Source: a virus. Taken from it: DNA of 59,275 nucleotides. Position 1 is the first letter of the stretch; each line of letters starts with the position of its first letter. Where the stretch lies: positions 1 through 59,275 of IMG/VR virus record IMGVR_UViG_3300042860_000755. One strand, 5' to 3'. The position numbers and the translations under genes were made by a program. The notes below the pieces were generated by a model. That model searched no databases. It saw only the letters and a list, made by a program, of their open reading frames with translations, and was not told the origin of the DNA. This document shows positions 18,036 to 27,592 of the stretch, one piece after another.

Positions 18036-18518
18036 ATGATCGACCCGATCACCGCCCTTGCTGCGATATCGTCAGCGGTCGAACTTGTAAAAAAGGTCGC
18101 CGCGACGGTTGATGATGTCACTTCGCTTGGGCCGGTGTTGGGTAAGTATTTTGATGCCAAAGCTGATGCGATTGAAGTTGTCCAAAAGTCACAAGAGGGC
18201 GGGTTCAAGGGGTCGGCGCTGGGCAAGGCGCTTGAGTTGGAGATGGCCATCGAGCAGGCAAAGCAGTTTGAAGAGCAGATCAAGATGCTGTTTTTCCAGG
18301 CAAACAAAATGGATGTCTGGGTTCGGATTGCTGCTCGGGCGCAAAGGATGGAAGCCGACGCGGCACATGCAACACGGCGCAAAAAAGAAGCCCAAAAGAA
18401 ACACGAACAGGAAATGGAAGAATTGTTTGTCGTGGTGATTGGCATCGTCGTGGTGTTCGTCACTGTCGGCGCAACCGTCTGGTTTATTATGGAAGCAACC
18501 GCACAAGGAACAAGATAA
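18036..18518 (+). CDS. C-tail-anchored coiled-coil membrane protein
   Basis: 160 aa: a helical N-terminus (PITALAAISSAVELVKKVAATVDD), a long Lys/Glu/Ala coiled coil (RAQRMEADAAHATRRKKEAQ), and one C-terminal membrane helix (ELFVVVIGIVVVFVTVGATV). It lies between two membrane proteins of the lysis cassette and ends one base into the holin-like gene. Probably involved in lysis or membrane passage; no family name is certain. Confidence 0.6.
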   Translation: MIDPITALAAISSAVELVKKVAATVDDVTSLGPVLGKYFDAKADAIEVVQKSQEGGFKGSALGKALELEMAIEQAKQFEEQIKMLFFQANKMDVWVRIAARAQRMEADAAHATRRKKEAQKKHEQEMEELFVVVIGIVVVFVTVGATVWFIMEATAQGTR

Positions 18519-19021
18519 TGCTGTCACTCATCTCTACCCTCGGCGGCCTGCTGATCAGCGGCCTGCCCAAACTGCTTGAGTACTTTCAAAACAAGGCCGA
18601 CCAGAAGCACGAACTTGCCCTGGCCAGGATGCAGAACGAACGGGAGCTTGCCCTTGCGGCTCAGGGCTACGCCGCCCAGCAGAAGATCGAGGAAATCCGC
18701 ACCGATCAGGTCATGATGCAGACCGAAGCGCAGATGACAGAAGCTGCGCTTAAGCACGATGAAAAGGTGCTCGACAGGGCTAGCCAGTGGGTTGCCAATT
18801 ACGTCGGCACCGTGCGCCCGACGGTGACGTACATCTTCGTGCTGGAGTTGGTGCTGATCAATCTGTTCCTGTGCTACTACCTGTACACAAACCCCGGCAT
18901 GATCAAGAGCATGGACGACGTGCTGCGCTACTCGGACATTATCTTCAGCCCTGACGAAATGGCCATGTTGGGTGGAATTATTGGGTTTTGGTTTGGTTCT
19001 AGAAACTGGAACAAAAAGTGA
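18518..19021 (+). CDS. Holin-like protein (3-TM gene-transfer-type)
   Basis: 167 aa. A hydrophobic N-terminus (LISTLGGLLISGLPKLLEYF), a coiled-coil centre (ALARMQNERELALAAQG), and two C-terminal hydrophobic segments (TYIFVLELVLINLFLCYYLY and MLGGIIGFWFGSRNW). The arrangement resembles holins of the 3TM family. It would permeabilise the inner membrane at lysis. The stop overlaps the GTG of the lysozyme (GTGA), which supports a lysis cassette. Confidence 0.65.
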   Translation: MLSLISTLGGLLISGLPKLLEYFQNKADQKHELALARMQNERELALAAQGYAAQQKIEEIRTDQVMMQTEAQMTEAALKHDEKVLDRASQWVANYVGTVRPTVTYIFVLELVLINLFLCYYLYTNPGMIKSMDDVLRYSDIIFSPDEMAMLGGIIGFWFGSRNWNKK

Positions 19022-19533
19022 AACTGAGCAAGGTCGGCGTTGACTTGATGCACAAGTACGAGGGGTTTAGAAACCGCCCGTACCTGTGCCCGGCGCACAT
19101 CTGGACAATTGGCTACGGCCATGTGCTGTACCAAGAACAAATTCGCCTGCCCATGATGCGGCCAGAAGGCAAAACCAAGGCCGACATTCCCATGATCCGC
19201 AGTGAGTACCCGCTCAAACCGGAGGACAATCGTGTCTGGTCCAAGCAAGAAATTAATGATCTCTTCGACGCGGATGTCGCAAGTTTTGAACGTGGTGTTC
19301 TTCGACTTGTTCCCGGCAGTGTTGGCAGTCAAGGCCGCTTTGACGCTCTGGTCAGTATTTCCTTTAATTTCGGGCTAGGCAATCTCCAGCGCAGCAGCAT
19401 CCGCATGAAAGCCAACCGAGGCGATTGGGAAGGCGCAGCAGACGCTTTCTTGCTTTGGAACAAGGGCGGGGGTAAAGTGTTGGCAGGGTTGGATCGCCGC
19501 CGCAAGGACGAACGCGCCCTCTTTTTGTCGTAG
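19018..19533 (+). CDS. Endolysin, GH24 lysozyme
   Basis: 171 aa from the GTG at 19018. The catalytic triad follows the family pattern Glu-8aa-Asp/Cys-5aa-Thr: Glu15, Cys24 and Thr30 (KYEGFRNRPYLCPAHIWTIG). It therefore carries the Cys form. YGH follows. A loop of about 35 residues (HVLYQEQIRLPMMRPEGKTK onward) is longer than in T4 or P22 lysozymes. The C-terminal domain has RFDALVSISFNFGLGN and LLWNKGGGKVLAGLDRRRKD, both standard. No N-terminal signal or SAR helix is present, so export should depend on the holin. It cleaves the peptidoglycan glycan chain. Confidence 0.92.
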   Translation: MKLSKVGVDLMHKYEGFRNRPYLCPAHIWTIGYGHVLYQEQIRLPMMRPEGKTKADIPMIRSEYPLKPEDNRVWSKQEINDLFDADVASFERGVLRLVPGSVGSQGRFDALVSISFNFGLGNLQRSSIRMKANRGDWEGAADAFLLWNKGGGKVLAGLDRRRKDERALFLS

Positions 19534-19540
19534 GACAGCC

Positions 19541-21472
19541 ATGCCACTCCAAAAACTTCAACTGCGCCCCGGCGTCAACAGAGAGTCAACCACGCTGGCC
19601 AATGAGGGTACGTGGTTTGAGATGGATAAGGTGCGCTTTCGTTCGGGATACCCCGAAAAGCTTGGCGGCTGGGTTCGAGATAATGGTGCGCAGGACAGCG
19701 GTTTGATGCCGCCCACCGGGTCTTTTTGGGGTGTTTGCCGCTCCCTGTGGAACTGGATTACCCTTTCTGGTTACAACCTGTTGGGCTTGGGGACTAACCT
19801 CAAATTTTATGTTCAAAATGGCGTTGACGGCAATTTTTACGATGTGACTCCGCTGCGAGAAACTGTCACTATTTCGTCTAATGCCTTTACCACAACCAAC
19901 GGCTTGACCACTGTTGTTATCAACGATACGGCTCACGGCGCGATAACAAACGACTTTGTGACCATTTCTGGGGTATCGGGTCCAGTAAATGGTATTCCGG
20001 CAGCGGACCTTAATAAAGAGTTTCGCATTACTTATTTGACATCCAACACTTACAGTATCACGGTTGCAACTCAAGCCACATCCTCTGGCACCACAGGCGC
20101 GGCCACCTTTGCCTACCAAATTACTCCAGGCGAAGAAATTGAAACAGTGGTTGTTGGTTGGGGCGCTGGTGGTTGGGGTGGCACAACGCCTGGATTTGCG
20201 CCAACGGGTTGGGGACAGTCTGCCGCATTGACGCAGCTTCGGCTTTGGAGTCAAGCCAATTATGGTCAGGACTTGGTCATAAATCCGCGTGGCGGTGCGT
20301 TGTATCTTTGGAAGGTCAATGTCAACCCGTTAATTTATGACCGCGCTGTTTTGCTGTCACCAACAAGCCCATCACCCTACACGACGGACTCTGGATGTCC
20401 AGCGGTCGCCAACGCCGTCGCGGTTTCCGACGCTTCGCGTTTTGTGATTGCTTTTGGCTGTAACGATTACGGCTCTGTGGAGCAAGACCCACTGCTTATT
20501 CGCTGGTCGGATCAGGAGGATTACGCCGTCTGGAACCCTGCTGCGACTAATCAAGCTGGCAGCTATCGCCTGTCCACTGGGTCAAGCATTGTTGCTCACC
20601 AGCAAACCCGTCAGGAGATTCTTGTCTGGACTGATGCCGCGCTGTATTCCATGCAGTACCTCGGCCCCCCTTATATTTGGGGATTTCAGGTTTTAGGCTA
20701 CAACATATCAATCGCTGGGCCCAACACCACCGCAACGGCATCCAACATCACATATTGGATGGGGTTGGACAAGTTCTACATGTACTCCGGTCGAATTGAG
20801 ACCTTGTACTGCCCGCTGCGTCAATACATCTTTGGCGACATTAATTTGAATCAGCAGTATCAGTTCTTTGCGGGCACGAATGAAGGCTACAACGAAATCT
20901 GGTGGTTTTACTGCTCTGCAAACTCAACCGTCATCGACAAATACGTCATCTACAACCACTTGGAGCGTATCTGGAGCTATGGCAACTTGTCGCGCACAGC
21001 ATGGCTGGACACCCCATTGAGGGACTTCCCATCTGCTGCGGGGTATGGTGGGAATTTGATCTACCACGAGAGCGGCGTGGACGATGGCAGCACCAACCCG
21101 CCAGCGCCGATCAGTTCCTACATTCAGTCTGCCGACTTTAATATCGGTGACGGGCACAACTACGGCTTTGCGTGGCGCATGATCCCCGACATCACGTTCG
21201 ACGGGTCGTACGTCAACAACCCACAGGTGACGTTTACACTGCGCCCTCGCCAGAACCCAGGTGCCGATTACAGCACCGCAGATACGCCGACAGTGACCAG
21301 CGCCCAAAACTACACCGGGCAGAGAAACTACACGGTGCAACAGTTCACGCAGATTGTTTACACGCGCATCCGTGGGCGGCAGATGGCGTTTAAGGTCAGT
21401 TCTGATGGGCTCGGGGTTAACTGGCAGTTGGGCGTCCCGTCGCTTGATGTGCGTCCTGATGGTCGCAGGTGA
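19541..21472 (+). CDS. Tail nozzle / packaged-DNA stabilisation protein (P22 gp10-like)
   Basis: 643 aa. The opening LRPGVNRESTTLANEGTWFE then MDKVRFRSGYPEKLGGW is the hallmark of podovirus tail hub/nozzle proteins. The centre has a Gly/Trp-rich stretch (VVGWGAGGWGGTTPGF) and repeated beta-propeller-like units (NYGQDLVINPRGGALYLWKV, LLIRWSDQEDYAVWNP, IVAHQQTRQEILVWTD). A small inserted beta domain (NDTAHGAITNDFVTISG) resembles the one in the 1571 protein. The role would be forming the distal tail conduit and closing the DNA channel. Confidence 0.8.
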   Translation: MPLQKLQLRPGVNRESTTLANEGTWFEMDKVRFRSGYPEKLGGWVRDNGAQDSGLMPPTGSFWGVCRSLWNWITLSGYNLLGLGTNLKFYVQNGVDGNFYDVTPLRETVTISSNAFTTTNGLTTVVINDTAHGAITNDFVTISGVSGPVNGIPAADLNKEFRITYLTSNTYSITVATQATSSGTTGAATFAYQITPGEEIETVVVGWGAGGWGGTTPGFAPTGWGQSAALTQLRLWSQANYGQDLVINPRGGALYLWKVNVNPLIYDRAVLLSPTSPSPYTTDSGCPAVANAVAVSDASRFVIAFGCNDYGSVEQDPLLIRWSDQEDYAVWNPAATNQAGSYRLSTGSSIVAHQQTRQEILVWTDAALYSMQYLGPPYIWGFQVLGYNISIAGPNTTATASNITYWMGLDKFYMYSGRIETLYCPLRQYIFGDINLNQQYQFFAGTNEGYNEIWWFYCSANSTVIDKYVIYNHLERIWSYGNLSRTAWLDTPLRDFPSAAGYGGNLIYHESGVDDGSTNPPAPISSYIQSADFNIGDGHNYGFAWRMIPDITFDGSYVNNPQVTFTLRPRQNPGADYSTADTPTVTSAQNYTGQRNYTVQQFTQIVYTRIRGRQMAFKVSSDGLGVNWQLGVPSLDVRPDGRR

Positions 21473-21475
21473 CCT

Positions 21476-22867
21476 ATGACCCTAATCGTCACATCAGAGT
21501 TTGAACTCAACCGGGTCGTTGCACCCCGTCTGCCGACCGCGCCTATTGAGTATGAGAAGCGATATCACGATCAGTTCGCTGATGTCCTGCGTCTGTACTT
21601 CAACCGACTCGACAACATTTTGGGGCAACTCGTGGCAACTTTAGACACCATCCCCGTCTCCATTGGCGGCACCAACGTAGATGCCTTCGGGCGGCTGCGG
21701 GTAAGCGAACCATACACCTTGTTTGATAGCCAGAGCCGCTACGCTGCGGACAATCAATTCAGCACATCTACGTCTGGCACAGGGACTTCCACGTTTAACG
21801 CCAATCAATCGAGTGTCAGCATGGCTGTAACTGGTGGCGGTGTTGGCTCTGTTGTGCGGCAGTCGTTTCGCAACATGCTGTACCAGCCCGGCAAAGGCTT
21901 GCTCGTCTTGGCCACGTTCCAAATGGACAACGGCGAATCTGCAAACCTTAACCAAAAGGTGGGGTACTTCGACACACAAAACGGCGTGTTTTTTCAGCGC
22001 ACATCCGGCATCAACTCTTTTGTAATGCGGTCCTACACGAGCGGTTCAGTAAATGACTCAAGGGCGTTTACGCAAGCAAATTGGAACGGTGACAAGCTCG
22101 ATGGCACTGGGGCTTCTGGCCTGACCCTTGATTTGACGCACCCGCAGATTTTGTGGATGGATTTTGAATGGCTGGGTGTTGGCTCGGTGCGCTGCGGCTT
22201 CATCATCAACGGTCAATATGTTGTCTGCCATACCTTTGATACGGCCAACGTGTATGGCACGACCGTTTACATGACCACGGCTATCCTGCCCGTGCGGTAT
22301 GAAATTACCACCACAACTGCCGCAGTTGCAGCCACGCTCACTCAGATTTGTTCGTCTGTAATATCTGAGGGCGGCTTTGAGGCTACGTCAATTGAGCACG
22401 TTGCCAGACGTACAACCGTGCTTGGCACCATAAATACCGCCGCCAACTTTCTGCCGGTTGTTTCGATTCGACTAACATCAACGTCTCTGGGCGCTGTCGT
22501 GCTTCCAAACAGGATACAGTTTCAGCCAACGACGTCCCAGAACTATGAGATTGCCTTAATCAAAAACCCGGTCCTTACAGGGGCCACATGGGCTGCAACA
22601 GTGCCTTCTGACAGCAACGTTGAGTTTGATGTTGCAGCTACGGCGATTGCCACGGCGGGCACGATTGTTCAAACCGCCTACATCTCAAGCTCTGGCGGTG
22701 GCGGCCAAGCCGACACAATATCGCCAACTGGATTTAACTGGGATCAGCAGCTTGGGGTGTCTTTGACCAGCGTCAGCGACATCTATACATTGGGTGTACG
22801 CACCATCTCCGGCGCTACGACAGGCGATGGGGTTGGCTCTATTTCCTTCTACGACCTGACGCAGTAA
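21476..22867 (+). CDS. Tail/baseplate beta-sandwich protein
   Basis: 463 aa. After an N-terminal helix (YEKRYHDQFADVLRLYFNRL) comes DAFGRLRVSEPYTLFDSQSR and a jelly-roll-like body including LDLTHPQILWMDFEWLGVGS and VRCGFIINGQYVVCHTFD. Proteins with the FGRLRVSEP motif occur as phage tail or fibre-base subunits (recalled). Four bases separate it from the nozzle gene. No catalytic motif. Confidence 0.6.
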   Translation: MTLIVTSEFELNRVVAPRLPTAPIEYEKRYHDQFADVLRLYFNRLDNILGQLVATLDTIPVSIGGTNVDAFGRLRVSEPYTLFDSQSRYAADNQFSTSTSGTGTSTFNANQSSVSMAVTGGGVGSVVRQSFRNMLYQPGKGLLVLATFQMDNGESANLNQKVGYFDTQNGVFFQRTSGINSFVMRSYTSGSVNDSRAFTQANWNGDKLDGTGASGLTLDLTHPQILWMDFEWLGVGSVRCGFIINGQYVVCHTFDTANVYGTTVYMTTAILPVRYEITTTTAAVAATLTQICSSVISEGGFEATSIEHVARRTTVLGTINTAANFLPVVSIRLTSTSLGAVVLPNRIQFQPTTSQNYEIALIKNPVLTGATWAATVPSDSNVEFDVAATAIATAGTIVQTAYISSSGGGGQADTISPTGFNWDQQLGVSLTSVSDIYTLGVRTISGATTGDGVGSISFYDLTQ

Positions 22868-22905
22868 TTGAACAAATAAACCCCCCATGATAGACTCGTT
22901 TAAAC
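22868..22905 (+). promoter_or_regulatory. Sigma70-like promoter followed by GTTTAAAC, before the ejection-protein genes
   Basis: TTGAAC (22868-22873) and TAGACT (22891-22896) are spaced 17 bases apart. The exact palindrome GTTTAAAC (22898-22905) lies where transcription would start. This is one of few gaps between late genes and would give the three large ejection proteins separate control. Confidence 0.5.
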
Positions 22906-22924
22906 CCTTTTTCGTGAGGCAACC

Positions 22925-25066
22925 ATGAGCCTTCAACAAGCCGCCCAGTACTTGGCAGCGCAGGGGCGTGGCCCCGACACAATGCTTGTTCACATGACCC
23001 CTCGGGAGGTTGCTGGACTCGATGAGCTTGCAAGAGCTTATTACGGTCGGTCGTTGCCCACCAACCCAAAGACTGGCCTCCCAGAAGCAAACTTCCTTAA
23101 AAAAGTTGCGCTTCCTATGTTGGCTGGCGCTGTTTTGGGGCCCGCTGGGTTTGGTTTAACTGCTGGGCAAGCGGCTTTGACGGCGGGCGCAATCCGTGGT
23201 GCCACCTCTGGCAGTCTTGAGAAGGGTATTGCGTTTGGTCTTGGTGCTTATGGTGGCGCGGGGTTGTCCGGTGCTCTGTTGAATACGGGTACGCAAATGG
23301 CGGCAAACACTGCCGTTGCCGGAGACCTTGGGGCCGCAGCCGGAGATTCTGCTCTAACCGCTACGCAAGCAGCGCAAGCGGCAAAAGCTTCTCCTCTTTC
23401 GACTATGGGCCAAGGGGCTAAGGGTCTCTTTGAGAAAGAAGGTCGAGATATATTCATGAAGGAAGCTGGCGGCCTCTCCGGGCTCTCCCAGTACGGCATG
23501 GCAGCCGCTGCCCCGGCGCTGATGGCCCCACAAACAACCACGCCCATGCCCACATCAAATGGCGTGAGGCGGCAGTACTATTCATTTGACCCCGGTCGCA
23601 GACAAGACCCCGAAGCAGGTTACACGGGGCCAAGGTCTGGAGAGCGCACGTACTTCAACCCCACGTTTAGACGCCTCCCAGAACCAGGGATGGCTGAAGG
23701 CGGATCAACAAGCCGATTCAGTGGAAATGCATATTTAAACAACCTTGCGCGGCAGTCTGTTCCAAGCCCGACAGCCGGGCTTACTCCTCTTGAAAAACCA
23801 TTTGAAAGCGAAGAGGAGCATGAGTACATTTACGACCCGATTACTCAACGTTTTAGACGCGCCAAAAAACCAAAAAAACAAGATGACAACAAGCTTGGCA
23901 GTTCAGTGAGCGACCAATTTCCTCCCTTGGATACTGGTGGCGGGATCGGTACTGGCATGGATTCAGGTAGTACGCTTGGCGATTTTGGCCACAGCATGGG
24001 CGATGCCGGTGTTGGCGCAATTAGTCTTGGTCAGGGGTTGTCTGCACTTGGGGTTGGGCTTGGGTTTAACGCGGGGGCGACTGGAAGTGGGCGCGGGGGT
24101 TGGGGGGATGCAATATCAAATTACGGCATCGACCAGCTTGGCAGAGCAGAGGCTCAGGCTGCTGCTGACAGCACCGCGTATGGCCGAGGGCCAACTGGGG
24201 ACGCTGCTGCCGCCGCCGCCGCTGCTGCTGGTTACGCTGCCGCTGATGCCCAAGCCGGGGATGCAGCTTTCGGGGGTGCAAGTTTTGGCAATACCGCTGC
24301 AAGTAACAACACCGCAGGATTGAGTGCTGCTGCTGGTGATTCTAATGCTAGTACCAGTGGCACCAGGGGGTTAGGGTCGAGTACTGGCAACACTGCGGGC
24401 CTGGGCAATGCCGCTGCGAGTAGCAACAACGCAGGATTAGCTGCTGCCCTCGCTGCCGCAGAGATAAGCGCGGCAATGGATGCAGCATCTGCGCAGGCGG
24501 CGGCAGATCAAGCCGCTGCTGCTGCTGCTGCTGAGTCGATGGGTAGTGCCTTGGCGGCAGATCAAGCTGCTGCCGCTGCTGATGCCGCTGCCGATGCCGC
24601 CTCCGCCGATGCTGCCGCTGGTGCGGCGGGTGCTGCCGCTGGCGCTGATGCGGGCTCTGGCTTGGGGTATGGTGGTGATGGGTATGGTGGCACTGGGGAT
24701 GGTAGCGGGGGTTTTTACGCCGAGGGTGGCACTATTAACCGCAACATGGGCGGCATCAGTTCTTATGCTGGCGGCGGCTACAACCTCGGGGACTACTCTG
24801 ACGGCGGCAGGCTGCTGCGTGGCCCTGGTGATGGGGTGTCCGACTCCATCCCTGCGGTGATTGGTCAGAGGCGTCCTGCGCGGCTTGCTGATGGCGAGTT
24901 TGTTATTCCGGCCCGCATCGTCTCTGAGCTTGGGAATGGATCAACTGAGGCGGGCGCTCGTAAGCTTTACGCCATGATGGATCGCGTGCAGCGGGCGCGT
25001 GGAAAAACCACTGGTAAGGGCAGGGTGGCCAAGAATACCCGTGCCGACAAATACTTGCCCGCATAA
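22925..25066 (+). CDS. Ala/Gly-rich probable internal virion (ejection) protein
   Basis: 713 aa. It begins SLQQAAQYLAAQGRGPDTML then VHMTPREVAGLDELA, followed by a hydrophobic glycine-rich segment (MLAGAVLGPAGFGLTAGQAA). Residues about 410-580 are an Ala-rich low-complexity tract. The end has FYAEGGTINRNMGG, then RLLRGPGDGVSDSIPAVIGQ, RPARLADGEFVIPARIVSEL and GNGSTEAGARKLYAMMDRV, a block I recall as conserved in phages. It is the first of three consecutive large proteins placed like T7 gp14-16. Ejection into the host envelope is an inference. Confidence 0.6.
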   Translation: MSLQQAAQYLAAQGRGPDTMLVHMTPREVAGLDELARAYYGRSLPTNPKTGLPEANFLKKVALPMLAGAVLGPAGFGLTAGQAALTAGAIRGATSGSLEKGIAFGLGAYGGAGLSGALLNTGTQMAANTAVAGDLGAAAGDSALTATQAAQAAKASPLSTMGQGAKGLFEKEGRDIFMKEAGGLSGLSQYGMAAAAPALMAPQTTTPMPTSNGVRRQYYSFDPGRRQDPEAGYTGPRSGERTYFNPTFRRLPEPGMAEGGSTSRFSGNAYLNNLARQSVPSPTAGLTPLEKPFESEEEHEYIYDPITQRFRRAKKPKKQDDNKLGSSVSDQFPPLDTGGGIGTGMDSGSTLGDFGHSMGDAGVGAISLGQGLSALGVGLGFNAGATGSGRGGWGDAISNYGIDQLGRAEAQAAADSTAYGRGPTGDAAAAAAAAAGYAAADAQAGDAAFGGASFGNTAASNNTAGLSAAAGDSNASTSGTRGLGSSTGNTAGLGNAAASSNNAGLAAALAAAEISAAMDAASAQAAADQAAAAAAAESMGSALAADQAAAAADAAADAASADAAAGAAGAAAGADAGSGLGYGGDGYGGTGDGSGGFYAEGGTINRNMGGISSYAGGGYNLGDYSDGGRLLRGPGDGVSDSIPAVIGQRRPARLADGEFVIPARIVSELGNGSTEAGARKLYAMMDRVQRARGKTTGKGRVAKNTRADKYLPA

Positions 25067-25086
25067 ATATTGCAAGGAGCATTTAA

Positions 25087-27585
25087 ATGGCTGAAGCAAC
25101 GCAAACCTCAATTTCAGACTTGCCGGAATGGGCCAGAGGTTATGGCCCGCAACTATTGGGGTTGACAGAAGCTGTTGCATTCCAAAAGCAATACAACCCC
25201 GAAACCAAGCAGTACGACATCGTCGGACCCTCGGAGTATCAAAAATATGGCGGGGAGAGGATTGCGCCATTCTCTGGTTTGCAGGAGAAGGCGTTTGAGC
25301 GTGCTGGCGAAATGGGGACTTCGTCGCAGCTTGGTTCGGCAACAACAGATACCCAGACCGCCATAAACAAGGCGCTCGGCACAAGTTATGACCCGTATCA
25401 GATGGGTCAGTTTACTGCGAGTACTGCCGCGCAGTACATGAATCCGTTTGTTGAGGCGGCGATGGCACCCCAGCTTCGGGAAGCCCAACGCTCCTCAGAA
25501 ATGCAGCGCATGTCCGATCAGGCCCAGGCGGTTCGATCTGGTGCATTTGGCGGCAGCCGTCAGGCGATTGTTGAAGCCGAGCGGCAGCGCAATCTGGGGA
25601 TGCAGCAGGGGGACATCCGCGCCCGTGGGTATCAAACTGCTTTTGATCAAGCCCAGCAAAATTTTGCCCGTGAGCAGCAGCTTCGTGAGCAGTCCCGCCA
25701 GTACGGTGCTGGCCTGGGTATGCAGGGCATCGGACTTGGCTTGCAGGGCGCTGGTCTTATGGGTCAGCTTGGTCAGGCACAGTTTGGCCAGGGCAGAGAC
25801 ATTACGAACTTGCAGGCGCAGCTTGGCACCCAGCAGCAGCAGGTTGGACAGCTAGACCTGAACCAGAAGTATCAAGACTTCCTGAACCAGCAGCGGCATC
25901 CGTACCAGCAGTTGGAGTTCATGTCGAACATGTTGCGCGGCACCCCAATGGGCACTGTCAACACAATGTACGCCCAGCCGCCCAGCACATTGGGTCAGAT
26001 TGCTGGCCTTGGCACTGGCTTTCTTGGTTTCGGACAAGCCGCAAGAATGTTTGGCAACAAAGAGGGCGGCCAAGTCAAAGAGTATGCCGATGGCGGCAGT
26101 GTCACCAGCGACTACAACATCGACAACATCATTGACAGGCTCAGTGACGCTCAGTTGCAGCAAGCCCGCATGGCGGCCATCAACAACAAGGATATGCGCC
26201 GCCTTCAGGCCATTGACGAGGAGTTGGCAGAACGAGCATCGGTGCGATCCGGTCTTGGTGGTGCGTTTAACTCGCTGCCGGAAGAAACCCAGGAGTCTGT
26301 CACCAACATGGCCGAGGGTGGCATCGTTGCCTTTGCCGGACCAAACGAAGCCAACAACTACAACCTTGTCGAAGACCCTCAGTTCGGCGGTTCGTCTTCT
26401 GGTTCGGCAGATATGGATCGGCTTCGGATTGAATCTGAACGCGCTCGCCGTGCAGCGCAAGAGCATGAGGCGCGGATGAAATTTTTGAGGGAATCAGCCC
26501 CAGAAACTTATCAGCGACTGCTGACAGAGCAGCCAAATGCGCCTGCTCAGACTGCTCCCGCTCGGGTCGCTCCAGCGCAGGCTCCACGCACCGCCCAGGC
26601 CGCTCCTCAAGCCGCAAGGCGTGATGAGCCTCGCAGATCAGCAACCATCACGAGGCAAGAAGCCAGGAGTGCGGTTGAGACAATTGCTCAGGGAAACAAT
26701 GTTGAAATCCCCAAGGATGACACAAAGGAACTTACTGAACAGTTCATGAAAGAGTTCAGCGCCAAGTCAGCGCCTGAGCGAGCAGAAGTTAAGGCCGACT
26801 TGGAGAAGGCCAAAAGCCGTGCCAAAGAGATTGAGGCTCGGGGCATTGGTGAGGCAATGATGAGGTTTGGCTTTGGTATGGCCGCAGCAGCTTCAAAACC
26901 CGGAGCGGGTACTGGGCTGGGTGGGGCGCTTAGATCAGCAGCGGCAGCCTCTCCAATCTTTGCGGAGTCTCTGGCGGAAACCAATAAGCTCAAGCAAGCG
27001 GCAGAGGACAACTACACCAAGCTGCGCATGGAGAACAGGCGTTATGAGAACGCCCTTGATCAAGGCAACATGCAGCTTGCCTCCAGCTTGGCAAACAACA
27101 TCAACCAGCGCAAGCTTGCCCAGGCAAACCTTGAGCGTCAGATTGTTCAGCAAGACCGCCTGTTTGAGTTGGAAAAGCAAAAGGCAGCTTTTGCACGGTC
27201 GCAGGCTGGACGCCCTGGATCATCCCTGGAGATGGCCTACAACGTCCTTCGTGCTGACCCCAAAAACAAGGACAAGAGCAATTCCGATCTGCTTGAAGAC
27301 GCCGCAAGAAAGGTTGGCTTCGCATCCAACTATCGCACAGATGTTTCAGCGGACATCAGGCGTCAAGACCAGTTGCGCAAAGATTTGGGTGAAAACATGG
27401 AATACAAAAAGTTGGGAGTTCAAATGGCCACCGCAAAAACACCAGAAGAGCGTTTGTCCATCCAGCAAAGAATGAATGTCATTGAGGCAGATGCCGCTAG
27501 GAAAATTGGTATTCAGCCCAGCGGTGGTGTAGGATCGCCCACTCAAGTCTATCGGTTTGACTCAAAAGGCAACCCTATTCAATGA
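25087..27585 (+). CDS. Gln-rich probable internal virion (ejection) protein
   Basis: 832 aa. The first ~300 residues are Gln/Gly-rich and helical (AQQNFAREQQLREQSRQYGA, GLGMQGIGLGLQGAGLMGQL). Two Ala-x-Gly-Gly elements follow (EYADGGSVTSD, NMAEGGIVAFAG), then long charged helices and a glycine/alanine segment (GFGMAAAASKPGAGTGLGGA). It starts just after an ATTTAAAT at 25081 and AAGGAG. It resembles a middle ejection protein in size and position, but has no enzyme motif. Confidence 0.6.
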   Translation: MAEATQTSISDLPEWARGYGPQLLGLTEAVAFQKQYNPETKQYDIVGPSEYQKYGGERIAPFSGLQEKAFERAGEMGTSSQLGSATTDTQTAINKALGTSYDPYQMGQFTASTAAQYMNPFVEAAMAPQLREAQRSSEMQRMSDQAQAVRSGAFGGSRQAIVEAERQRNLGMQQGDIRARGYQTAFDQAQQNFAREQQLREQSRQYGAGLGMQGIGLGLQGAGLMGQLGQAQFGQGRDITNLQAQLGTQQQQVGQLDLNQKYQDFLNQQRHPYQQLEFMSNMLRGTPMGTVNTMYAQPPSTLGQIAGLGTGFLGFGQAARMFGNKEGGQVKEYADGGSVTSDYNIDNIIDRLSDAQLQQARMAAINNKDMRRLQAIDEELAERASVRSGLGGAFNSLPEETQESVTNMAEGGIVAFAGPNEANNYNLVEDPQFGGSSSGSADMDRLRIESERARRAAQEHEARMKFLRESAPETYQRLLTEQPNAPAQTAPARVAPAQAPRTAQAAPQAARRDEPRRSATITRQEARSAVETIAQGNNVEIPKDDTKELTEQFMKEFSAKSAPERAEVKADLEKAKSRAKEIEARGIGEAMMRFGFGMAAAASKPGAGTGLGGALRSAAAASPIFAESLAETNKLKQAAEDNYTKLRMENRRYENALDQGNMQLASSLANNINQRKLAQANLERQIVQQDRLFELEKQKAAFARSQAGRPGSSLEMAYNVLRADPKNKDKSNSDLLEDAARKVGFASNYRTDVSADIRRQDQLRKDLGENMEYKKLGVQMATAKTPEERLSIQQRMNVIEADAARKIGIQPSGGVGSPTQVYRFDSKGNPIQ

Positions 27586-27592
27586 GGTTTAA

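Noticed and set aside
22925-25066. Frameshifted or pseudogene status of the Ala-rich gene
   Set aside because: The frame is intact with a conserved-looking C-terminal block; the Ala/Gly tract is low complexity rather than decay.
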